64,000 nucleotides of DNA from JBBDQZ01 sp040905705. GTDB taxonomy: Bacteria > Bacteroidota > Rhodothermia > Balneolales > Natronogracilivirgulaceae. Below are positions 54,585 to 62,671 of the stretch, one piece after another. The notes beneath the pieces are model-generated. The model saw nothing but the letters and a program-made list of their open reading frames with translations. It did not search any database and was not told the DNA's origin. The position numbers and the translations under genes were made by a program. The stretch spans positions 33,239 through 97,238 of the forward strand of contig JBBDQZ010000051.1 of NCBI GenBank assembly GCA_040905705.1. Direction: 5' to 3'. Each line of letters starts with the position of its first letter. Positions within the stretch are counted from its first letter, which is position 1.

Positions 54585-54689
54585 ATGGCTTCGATATTTA
54601 ATGGTTTCCCACCAATTAAAGTTCGAAGTATCCATTTAACTAGTAGAAATCATTTCCCCGCTGTTGTCCAATACCGGAACGTAATATGA
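54585..54689 (+). pseudogene. Possible integrase 5' remnant downstream of tRNA-Leu
   Basis: A 34-codon frame (MASIFNGFPPIKVRSIHLTS ...) preceded by TTTTGGCAATACACTGGTGACACAA-like upstream sequence. Tyrosine recombinase genes of Bacteroidota elements often begin just downstream of tRNA genes after similar TGGCAA repeats, and start with a short MAS/MAT-IK... segment. Only the first tens of residues would remain. The identification is tentative. Confidence 0.3.
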
Positions 54690-54985
54690 GGAGTCCCATT
54701 TCCTCTGGCCTATCTATGATAGTTGTTTGTTAATTAACTCCCTTCGCGCGGGATTCTAAAAAAATGGACTGATAAACTTTTTGATAAAAAAACATTTATT
54801 CCTTTTCATAATTATAGTTCTTTATTATAGGATGAGATGTGTGGTTTATTGGCTAACGGTCTGCCATGTCTGTAGAGGCACAGGTCAAGGTACCTGAACA
54901 GTTTGAAGCCGGACACGACCTGCTTAATATATATCGAATTATCAATTATTTGAAATAATACAATTGTCAAATAAATACATAAAAA
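54690..54985. other. Intergenic region before the sugar catabolism cluster
   Basis: About 300 bp, AT-rich toward the MFS gene, likely to contain the cluster promoter. No gene was recognised. Confidence 0.35.
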
Positions 54986-56242
54986 ATGGCTACTAATCAC
55001 AAAAATAAATTTATAGTTTCCCGTCTTAGTACGATGATGTTTTTGCAGTTTTTTATTTGGGGGGCATGGTATACTTCCATTGCCGTGTATATGTCAGCAG
55101 AGGGCATGGGAAGGTTGACACATTGGCCTTTTACAGTAAACCCTATTGCAGCAATAGTTGCGCCTTTTTTTCTTGGGATGATTGCTGATCGTTTCTTCCC
55201 AACAGAAAAAGTGCTTGGGGTGCTGCATCTTGTAGGTGGTCTTGTGCTGTTCATTGTGCCAGCTACCAGCGCAGACCCGATATTTTTTATTACCTTGCTG
55301 CTTATTTATAATCTTTGTTATATGCCCACGATTGGACTTTCCAACTCTCTGGCTTTTCACAATATTCAGAATCAGGAAAACCAGTTTCCGGTTATTCGTG
55401 TTTTCGGAACCATCGGATGGATTTTTGCCGGTTTGTTGATCAGTTTTGTCCTTGGCGGATTGATGGGAACCATTGTGGAGGCAACACCTATTCCTGTTTA
55501 TACCGCGGCAACCGCCAGTATTTTACTTGGACTGTATAGTTTTACGCTTCCTCATACTCCTCCACCGGCAAAGAATGAACCTGTATCCATCCGAAGTTTG
55601 GTTGGACTTGACGCTTTAAACAGATTAGGCAGCAAGCCTTTTTATATTTTCATCATCAGTTCGCTATTAATTAGCATTCCGCTGGCTGCCTATTATAACT
55701 TTACGCAAATCTTTCTTGGTGAATCCGGCTTTCAGAATATTGCCGGTGTGCAGACCATCGGACAAATGTCGGAAGTATTTTTTATGTTGCTTATTCCATT
55801 TTTTTTCCGAAGGCTTGGTGTTAAGTGGATGCTGGTGATCGGGATGCTGGCCTGGTCTGCTCGATATGCCATGTTTGCAATCGGAGCTCCAGATTCAGTA
55901 CAATGGATGATCTTGATTGGAATCGCACTACATGGTGTCTGTTATGACTTTTTCTTTGTCACCGGGCAAATTTATGTGGACAAAAAATCCACCAAACAGA
56001 TTCGTGGCCAGGCACAGGGGTTCCTGGTGCTCATAACTTACGGCGTGGGCATGTTAATAGGAGCCCAGGTAGCGGGAAATGTTTACAATTCCTTCCTTGG
56101 TGATCAGGAATCACTTACTCAACAGCAATGGTTAGAATTCTGGTGGATACCGGCGATTTTTGCCTTTGTAGTAATGATCTTTTTTGCATTGACATTTCAT
56201 GACAAGATTAACGAAAAGAAGAAAGAGGTGGATGCCTCCTAA
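54986..56242 (+). CDS. MFS permease of the nucleoside:H+ symporter type
   Basis: A 418-aa inner-membrane transporter with 12 predicted helices. The opening LSTMMFLQFFIWGAWYTSIA, the loop IADRFFPTEKVLG and the LITYGVGMLIGAQVAGNVYN segment in helix 11 are typical of the NupG/XapB nucleoside:H+ symporter family. Relatives in Bacteroidota and Planctomycetota are often placed beside Gfo/Idh/MocA and isomerase genes and probably move a sugar or cyclitol instead of a nucleoside. First gene of a plus-strand cluster. Confidence 0.85.
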   Translation: MATNHKNKFIVSRLSTMMFLQFFIWGAWYTSIAVYMSAEGMGRLTHWPFTVNPIAAIVAPFFLGMIADRFFPTEKVLGVLHLVGGLVLFIVPATSADPIFFITLLLIYNLCYMPTIGLSNSLAFHNIQNQENQFPVIRVFGTIGWIFAGLLISFVLGGLMGTIVEATPIPVYTAATASILLGLYSFTLPHTPPPAKNEPVSIRSLVGLDALNRLGSKPFYIFIISSLLISIPLAAYYNFTQIFLGESGFQNIAGVQTIGQMSEVFFMLLIPFFFRRLGVKWMLVIGMLAWSARYAMFAIGAPDSVQWMILIGIALHGVCYDFFFVTGQIYVDKKSTKQIRGQAQGFLVLITYGVGMLIGAQVAGNVYNSFLGDQESLTQQQWLEFWWIPAIFAFVVMIFFALTFHDKINEKKKEVDAS

Positions 56243-56314
56243 TTAATCTACCCTCATCAGGATTTTGATGGCGAGGTCACCAACTTGTTTCTTTAATTTA
56301 AAAATAGATTTTGT

Positions 56315-57202
56315 ATGAAAAATATACAGTTGTTATTTCTGGTTTGCTTTTTTTTAAACTCGTTTAATGTCGGAACTGTTATTGCCAATAATCAGAATGA
56401 ATCCAAACGCTTGGTGCTTGTTGCCGGTGGACCCAGCCATAAAGTAGGTGAGCATGAACACCGGGCCGGCATATTACTGATGGAACGATGCCTCGCTGGA
56501 GTTTCAGGACTGGAAGTGAGTACTCATTTTGACGGATGGCCGTCGGATGACCATGCTTTTGAACATGCAGACGCGATTCACCTTTTCATGGATGGCGGGC
56601 ATCGGCATCCTGTGATTCAGGAGAACCGGTTGCAATTGATGCAGCGGCTTCTTGACAATGGTGTGAGTATCGGAGCGATGCACTATGCCGTTGAAGTTCC
56701 GATTGATGCTGCTGGTGAGCAATTTATGGACTGGATCGGTGGATATTATGAGACCCACTTCTCCGTGAATCCTTTCTGGGAACCCCATTTTGACAACCTG
56801 CCCAATCATCCGATCATGCGCGGAGTAAAACCTTTTTCCGTGCGTGATGAATGGTATTTTAGTATTCGTTTCCGGAAGGATAAAGTCGGGGTTACTCCGC
56901 TTCTCGTGGATACTCCTTCAGATGATACTCGTAGAGGCCCCTATGTTTCGCCTCGCGGACCTTATGGGCACATAGTCGAACAGAAAGGGAAAAGCGAGAT
57001 CGTTTCCTGGGTAGTGGAGCGGAAAGATGGAGGACGTGGATTCGGATTCACAGGTGGTCATTTTCACGAAAACTGGGGTGATGAAAATTTTCGTAAGTAC
57101 GTTTTGAATGCTTTGGTCTGGCTGACAGGGCTGGATGTGCCTGCCACTGGTGTGCAATGTGAGGTTACACAAGTCGATCTTGTAGAGAACCTGGATGAGT
57201 AA
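56315..57202 (+). CDS. Exported ThuA-domain protein
   Basis: 295 aa with a signal peptide (residues 1-25, ending VIAN) and a ThuA-like, class I glutamine-amidotransferase-fold domain. Typical positions: VLVAGGPSHKVGEHEHRAG, AIHLFMDGGHRHP, GVSIGAMHYAVEVP, GGYYETHFSVNPFWEP, NHPIMRGVKPF, DEWYFSIRF and GFTGGHFHENWGDE. The name comes from trehalose utilisation, but the biochemical role of the family is unclear. The gene lies 72 bp after the permease and before an oxidoreductase, the usual company of ThuA. Confidence 0.85.
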   Translation: MKNIQLLFLVCFFLNSFNVGTVIANNQNESKRLVLVAGGPSHKVGEHEHRAGILLMERCLAGVSGLEVSTHFDGWPSDDHAFEHADAIHLFMDGGHRHPVIQENRLQLMQRLLDNGVSIGAMHYAVEVPIDAAGEQFMDWIGGYYETHFSVNPFWEPHFDNLPNHPIMRGVKPFSVRDEWYFSIRFRKDKVGVTPLLVDTPSDDTRRGPYVSPRGPYGHIVEQKGKSEIVSWVVERKDGGRGFGFTGGHFHENWGDENFRKYVLNALVWLTGLDVPATGVQCEVTQVDLVENLDE

Positions 57203-57312
57203 ATTTGTTCTAACGGATATACAAGTACCGGTTTTCGAAATCGCCTCAGAAAACCAACTATGATTTTACTGATAACAAACCTGCCGCAGCCATTATTAAA
57301 AATTTAGCGCAT

Positions 57313-58473
57313 ATGAATAGAAAAATTAAAATGGGAATGGTTGGTGGAGGCATCGGTGCCTTCATTGGAGCAGTTCACAGAAAAGCGGCTGCCATGGACG
57401 GACAGATAGAATTGGTCTGCGGAGCATTCGATATCGATCCGGAGATGTCAAAAAAGGCTGGAAAACAACTTTTTCTTCCGGATAATCGGGTCTATGGATC
57501 GTATCAGGAGATGATAGACAAAGAGAATTTGTTAGCCGAACAGGAGCGAATGGATTTCGTATCCATCGTCACGCCGAACTATGTTCACTATCCGGTCGCT
57601 AAAGCTGCTCTTGAAAACGGATTTCATGTGGTGTGTGAAAAACCCATGACGGTTAACAGCAAGCAGGCGGAAGAGCTTGTCTCCCTTGTTGAAAAAACTA
57701 ATTTGCAGTTTGCGGTTACTCATACTTACACTGGTTACCCGATGGTCAAACAGGCCCGACATATGGTCCGAAAGGGTGATCTCGGAAAGATTCGCAAAAT
57801 AGTAGTGGAATATCCGCAGGGATGGTTGTCAACCAGCATCGAAAATGAAAATCAGCAAGCTTCCTGGCGGGCCGATCCCGAAAAAGCCGGACCTGCTGGC
57901 GCTTTGGGAGATATCGGATCGCATGCCTATAACCTTGCCGAGTATATCTCGGGGCTCCGGGTTACGGAGATTTGTGCCGATCTGAGTTCGTTAGTTGAAA
58001 GTCGGGTTTTGGATGATGATGCAAATATTCTGCTTGGATTCGAAAATGGATCAAGGGGATTGATTCACGCTAGTCAGATTTGTGCGGGTGAAGAAAATGC
58101 GCTGAGGTTTTTTATTTACGGCGAAAAAGGTGGGCTCGAATGGCATCAGCAAGAGCCTAATACGCTTTTGGTGAAGCACCTTGACAGGCCTGCAGAAGTA
58201 TACCGCACCGGTGTCGATAATGGCGGTTACCTTTGTAATGCTGCTATGCGTTATACGCGGATTCCAGCGGGCCACCCGGAAGGTTATATAGAGGCTTTTG
58301 CAAATATCTATTGGAACTTTGCTCAGTCTCTGGTTGGTCACATGAAGGGTGAAGAGCCTTCACCCGAATTGATTGACTATCCAACGGTACAGGATGGGCT
58401 TAGGGGTATGAACTTTATCGAAACCGTAATCATCTCCAATAAAAGTGATAAAAAGTGGACCCCGATACCATGA
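57313..58473 (+). CDS. Gfo/Idh/MocA-family oxidoreductase
   Basis: A 386-aa cytosolic NAD(P)-dependent dehydrogenase of sugars or cyclitols. Rossmann start MGMVGGGIGAFIGAVHRKAA, the cofactor-site EKPMTVNSKQAEEL with the conserved EKP lysine, and the substrate-side GALGDIGSHAYNLAEYI with the His of the active site. Relatives act on inositol, glucose or keto-glycosides. It follows ThuA and probably oxidises the sugar imported by the permease. Confidence 0.88.
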   Translation: MNRKIKMGMVGGGIGAFIGAVHRKAAAMDGQIELVCGAFDIDPEMSKKAGKQLFLPDNRVYGSYQEMIDKENLLAEQERMDFVSIVTPNYVHYPVAKAALENGFHVVCEKPMTVNSKQAEELVSLVEKTNLQFAVTHTYTGYPMVKQARHMVRKGDLGKIRKIVVEYPQGWLSTSIENENQQASWRADPEKAGPAGALGDIGSHAYNLAEYISGLRVTEICADLSSLVESRVLDDDANILLGFENGSRGLIHASQICAGEENALRFFIYGEKGGLEWHQQEPNTLLVKHLDRPAEVYRTGVDNGGYLCNAAMRYTRIPAGHPEGYIEAFANIYWNFAQSLVGHMKGEEPSPELIDYPTVQDGLRGMNFIETVIISNKSDKKWTPIP

Positions 58474-58686
58474 TTTTGCCATCCGAATAGAACGTCAACA
58501 AATTTATCGATACGCTTGAAAAGTTATTATAACAAACATATGTCAATAAATAATCACCTTATTTTTGGATTCTATCCATATAGGATTTCTAAATAGCGTA
58601 AGTACTTGTAGATAATAATGCTAAAATTGTAAATGCCGACTTTCTTGACTATAAAACAACTAAATTATTAATAAACCTCCTTAAAA

Positions 58687-60024
58687 ATGGGTAACAAAGA
58701 TACCACCTCAAAAAAGGAACTTACAAGACGCGATTTTGTCAAAACAACGTCTCTGGCAACGAGCGGACTGATGCTTGGTTCCCTGCCATTAAAATCGAGT
58801 GCCTATGTTAATGGCAGCGACATGCTCAAGGTAGCAGTTATCGGTTGTGGCAAGAGGGGAACCGGTGCTGCTTTCAACGCACTGGCTTCCGGCACTGACG
58901 TCAAACTGGTAGCAATGGCCGATATTTTCCAGGATCGCTTGGATGAATGTTATTTTTCTCTTTCCCAGCGATATGGTGACTCCGAACAACTCGATGTACC
59001 AGATGAACACAAGTTTATCGGATTTGACTCCTACAAACACGCCATCGATCTTGCCGATGTTGTACTGCTTACTACGCCACCGGGATTACGGCCCCATCAT
59101 TATAAATATGCCGTTGAAAAAGAGAAACATGTGTTTATGGAAAAACCCCTTGCAACCGATTCACCAGGTGTTCGCAGTATTCTGGAGACGGGGAATATCG
59201 CCAGGGAAAAAAAACTTAATGTGGTTGTTGGGCTACAACGTCATTACCAGAACAACTATCGTGAAATAATGCGTCGTATTCATAACCGTGAACTTGGCGA
59301 TATCACCTCCGGTCAAATATATTGGAACCAGGGAGAGCTATGGTTAAGGGAACGCAAACCGGAATATACCGAACTGGAATACCAAAATAGGAATTGGTAC
59401 TATTTCAACTGGTTATGCGGAGACCATATTATGGAACAACACATACATCAAATAGATGTTGCCAATTGGTTTCTGGGTGAATATCCTGTAAAAGCGCAAG
59501 GCATGGGTGGACGTGAAGTTCGAACAGGCAAGGAGTATGGCGAAATCTTTGACCACCATTTTGTCGAATTTACCTATCCCAGTGGAGCCGTTATCGCCAG
59601 TCAGTGTCGTCAGATTCCGGGATGTTTTAATCGGGTAGCTGAAGATTTTCAGGCTACCCGAGGTTTTCTCAACATAGATGGTGGAAATAATGCCATCATC
59701 CGAGATCGAAATCAGAATGTCCGCTATAATCATGATGGCCTCGACGATCCCGATCCATATCAACAGGAAATAGTTGAATTATTCGAATCCATTCGCCGGG
59801 GTAACGTCATTGACAACACCGAATACGGTGCCAAATCAACGCTTACGGCATTGATGGGACGTATGGCTACCTACTCAGGACAAGTGATTGAATGGAATGC
59901 GGCACTGAATTCCCAGCGTAAACTGGTCCCCGATAATGTCGATTGGGATACTTTACCCCCGACTCTTCCTGACGAGAATGGGTTCTATCCGATTCCAATC
60001 CCCGGGCAAACCAAGGTATTGTGA
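58687..60024 (+). CDS. Tat-exported Gfo/Idh/MocA-family oxidoreductase
   Basis: 445 aa with a twin-arginine leader (ELTRRDFVKTTSLATSGLML), so the folded, cofactor-loaded enzyme would reach the periplasm. The Rossmann motif is VAVIGCGKRGTGAAFNALA, the catalytic lysine is in EKHVFMEKPLATD, and the substrate part has GDHIMEQHIHQIDVANWFLG. Such exported members use tightly bound NAD(P). It is distinct from the cytosolic paralogue upstream. A hairpin follows the stop codon. Confidence 0.88.
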   Translation: MGNKDTTSKKELTRRDFVKTTSLATSGLMLGSLPLKSSAYVNGSDMLKVAVIGCGKRGTGAAFNALASGTDVKLVAMADIFQDRLDECYFSLSQRYGDSEQLDVPDEHKFIGFDSYKHAIDLADVVLLTTPPGLRPHHYKYAVEKEKHVFMEKPLATDSPGVRSILETGNIAREKKLNVVVGLQRHYQNNYREIMRRIHNRELGDITSGQIYWNQGELWLRERKPEYTELEYQNRNWYYFNWLCGDHIMEQHIHQIDVANWFLGEYPVKAQGMGGREVRTGKEYGEIFDHHFVEFTYPSGAVIASQCRQIPGCFNRVAEDFQATRGFLNIDGGNNAIIRDRNQNVRYNHDGLDDPDPYQQEIVELFESIRRGNVIDNTEYGAKSTLTALMGRMATYSGQVIEWNAALNSQRKLVPDNVDWDTLPPTLPDENGFYPIPIPGQTKVL

Positions 60025-60039
60025 TGCGAATAGTATCAA

Positions 60040-60071
60040 AAAGGCAGAGGGCAACATTGTTTTCTGCCTTT
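60040..60071 (+). terminator. Hairpin after the Tat oxidoreductase gene
   Basis: AAAGGCAGA (60040-60048) pairs with TCTGCCTTT (60063-60071), a 9-bp stem 15 bases after the stop codon. The following T tract is short, so it may terminate weakly or protect the mRNA end. Confidence 0.45.
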
Positions 60072-60156
60072 ATCTTGCTTCGACCGGAAAAACATGACCA
60101 CGATAGTTGATTAACCAAGCGACTCTTGTCAAAACAACAGGATAAATCTTAAAACA

Positions 60157-61149
60157 ATGAATGATACTAAAATATCGAATGATGCAGTTCCCTACATTCA
60201 GGGTCGTCGAGATATGATTCGGAATGCAGCAGCACTAACGGCATTGATGACAACAGGAATGTTTGGAGCAGATGTGCGTGAAGTGATGGCTGCAAAGAAG
60301 AAAACAGGTCTCTCGTCGGATCGTCGTGGACGAATTCAACAGGTATTGGTTTCATGGCCTTATATGGCATTTGGTGACCAATGGAATCTTGATCAACTTT
60401 GTCAGGCTGCTGTTGACCTGGGATGCAAGGGGATCGAACTGGTGGGACCTGACGAGTGGCCGACCATGCGTAAATACGGATTGGAATGTGCCCTCTCTGT
60501 AAACGGAATGCCAGATCCGCCTTTCGAGAAGGGCCTGAACAATCCGCGCTATCAGCCTGAAGTTATCGAAAAGACAAAACGTAGGATAGAAGAATGCGGT
60601 GAAGCTGGCATCCCTTCAGTAATCGCTTTTACAGGATACAGATACCAGAACAATGATCGTCCCCAGGATGGCGAAATATCACTGGAAGAAGGTGCCGATA
60701 ATACGGTATGGGGACTGAAGGAGCTGGCCCGGCATGCTGAACGGCATGGCGTAACCATTTGCCTTGAGCAGCTCAATTCACGAGTATCCAACGATGATTC
60801 CCGGGGCCATCCCCATTATCAGGGTGATGATATTGACTACTGCGCCAATATTATTCGACGCGTTGGTTCACCACGGGTAAAATTGTTGTTCGATATCTAC
60901 CACGTTCAGATAATGAACGGAGATATCATTGCTCGTATTCGGGAATATGGTTTCGATCTTATTGGTCATATTCACACGGCCGGAGTTCCAGGCCGGAGAG
61001 AGATGGACAACTCACAAGAGCTGAATTACCCGGCTATAATGGAGGCGCTGCTGGAAATCGGCTATAAAGGATATGTTGGACATGAATTTATTCCAACACG
61101 TAATCCTATGGATGGGCTTCGGCAAGCTGTTACCCTGTGTGATGTATAA
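60157..61149 (+). CDS. Hydroxypyruvate isomerase-like TIM-barrel protein with Tat-like leader
   Basis: 330 aa. The N-terminus has a leader-like segment (RRDMIRNAAALTALMTTG) of twin-arginine type. The AP endonuclease 2-like TIM barrel follows with metal ligands in TICLEQLNSRV (Glu), VKLLFDIYHVQIMNGD (Asp, His), DLIGHIHTAGVPGR (His) and KGYVGHEFIPTR (Glu), the Hyi set. It interconverts a hydroxypyruvate-like or keto-sugar substrate in the cluster. If exported it would act beside the Tat oxidoreductase. Confidence 0.83.
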   Translation: MNDTKISNDAVPYIQGRRDMIRNAAALTALMTTGMFGADVREVMAAKKKTGLSSDRRGRIQQVLVSWPYMAFGDQWNLDQLCQAAVDLGCKGIELVGPDEWPTMRKYGLECALSVNGMPDPPFEKGLNNPRYQPEVIEKTKRRIEECGEAGIPSVIAFTGYRYQNNDRPQDGEISLEEGADNTVWGLKELARHAERHGVTICLEQLNSRVSNDDSRGHPHYQGDDIDYCANIIRRVGSPRVKLLFDIYHVQIMNGDIIARIREYGFDLIGHIHTAGVPGRREMDNSQELNYPAIMEALLEIGYKGYVGHEFIPTRNPMDGLRQAVTLCDV

Positions 61150-61327
61150 GAGGCTGGTTGTACCTGCAATAAACCAGCATAAAGTTGAACAAAAAAGCTT
61201 TTACCTGCAGAATAGAATTATTCACAGGTTTACCATTCAATCCGTTTCACGAAAAAAAATCATAAATAGGCATGAAAAAGTCGAACGATTACTAGCAAAA
61301 AATGTGAATACCAACCGAGGTTTTAAT

Positions 61328-62371
61328 ATGAAAGGACCAGCCATATTTTTAGCCCAGTTTATGGATGACCAGGAACCGTTTAATAATCTTCGTTCCATTT
61401 GCAAATGGGTGGCAGGTTTGGGCTACAAAGGTGTGGAAATTCCCACATTTGATCCCCGCTGTGTGGATCTGAAAAAACTTGCCGAAAGTCAAACGTATGC
61501 AGATGATGTTAAGAGTATAGTCCATGAAGCAGGGCTGGAAATAAGTGATCTTTCCACGCATCTTCAGGGACAACTGGTTGCCGTGCATCCGGCCTATGAC
61601 AAGTTATTTGATGGTTTTACCCTGCCAAAGTTTCGTGGAGATCCGAAGGCAAGAACACAGTGGGCGGTTAACCAGATGAAGTTTGCAGCCAAGGCGAGTA
61701 AAAACCTGGGGCTCACTGCTAATGCAACGTTTTCCGGGGCATTACTTTGGCATACCATATACCCCTGGCCACAGCGTACAGCCGGTCTCGTGGAAGCAGG
61801 ATTCAAGGAACTTGCTGATCGCTGGCTTCCTATCCTGAGAGAATTTGATGAAAACGGAGTGGATGTCTGCTATGAATTGCATCCCGGTGAGGATCTTCAT
61901 GATGGCGTCACTTTTGAGCGCTTCCTGGAAGCAACTGACAATCATCCAAGGGTAAAAATCCTGTATGATCCAAGTCATTTTGTGCTGCAACAGCTAGACT
62001 ACATAGAGTTTATTGATCTCTATCATGAACATATCAAACTATTTCATGTGAAAGATGCAGAGTTTAACCCGACGGGTCGATCCGGTGTGTATGGCGGATA
62101 CCAGGACTGGGTGGATCGTCCCGGACGCTTCCGCTCACTTGGTGATGGCGATGTGAACTTCGGTGCCATTTTCAGCAAAATGGCACAATATGACTTCGAA
62201 GGATGGCCAGTTCTGGAGTGGGAGTGTTGCCTCAAACATCCCGAGCAAGGGGCAACCGAAGGGGCGTCGTTTATTACCGGCCATATCATCCGAAAAACGC
62301 AAAAAGCGTTCGATGATTTCGCTGGCGCTGGTGCCGATGTAACCCTGAACAGGAAATTACTCGGATTATAG
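61328..62371 (+). CDS. Sugar phosphate isomerase/epimerase (AP endonuclease 2-type TIM barrel)
   Basis: 347 aa from the ATG at 61328, where conserved sequence begins (MKGPAIFLAQFMDD); the open frame extends upstream to 61073, but that part overlaps the previous gene and is not protein-like. Metal-site residues are visible: VCYELHPGEDLHDG (Glu), KILYDPSHFVLQQLD (Asp, His), IKLFHVKDAEFNPTG and GWPVLEWECC (Glu). Similar enzymes of the IolE/IolI and tagatose-epimerase type act in cyclitol and keto-sugar pathways. No leader, so it is cytosolic. Confidence 0.85.
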   Translation: MKGPAIFLAQFMDDQEPFNNLRSICKWVAGLGYKGVEIPTFDPRCVDLKKLAESQTYADDVKSIVHEAGLEISDLSTHLQGQLVAVHPAYDKLFDGFTLPKFRGDPKARTQWAVNQMKFAAKASKNLGLTANATFSGALLWHTIYPWPQRTAGLVEAGFKELADRWLPILREFDENGVDVCYELHPGEDLHDGVTFERFLEATDNHPRVKILYDPSHFVLQQLDYIEFIDLYHEHIKLFHVKDAEFNPTGRSGVYGGYQDWVDRPGRFRSLGDGDVNFGAIFSKMAQYDFEGWPVLEWECCLKHPEQGATEGASFITGHIIRKTQKAFDDFAGAGADVTLNRKLLGL

Positions 62372-62671
62372 ACCTGGAGTGCTTGATATAATTATTTGCG
62401 TTGCATTGGTAATGTCATGTTTGTCAGTATTTTTATAAAAATTCATACAACTTAAAAATAGTTCAATATTTACAGACTATCGTATTCCAGAATCACTTTT
62501 TAGGAAGCTTATACAACCACCTCAAATCTGATGATACTTTTCAACTCCGATATTTAGTTTATTTAATTCTTGTTTATATTGCTTTCCATATGTTTTCATT
62601 CTATTACTCATTATAAATCGAAATAATAAATTTATTAACCCGGAAAATAGAAAAATCAGGGGCCATAAAAT
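62372..62671. other. Intergenic region before the DUF4832 gene
   Basis: A 300-bp AT-rich gap. No gene, repeat or terminator was recognised; it may hold a separate promoter. Confidence 0.35.

Noticed and set aside
61073..61327. Longer N-terminus for the last isomerase gene
   Set aside because: It overlaps the preceding isomerase in another frame and encodes a Lys/Arg/Asn-rich non-conserved peptide.
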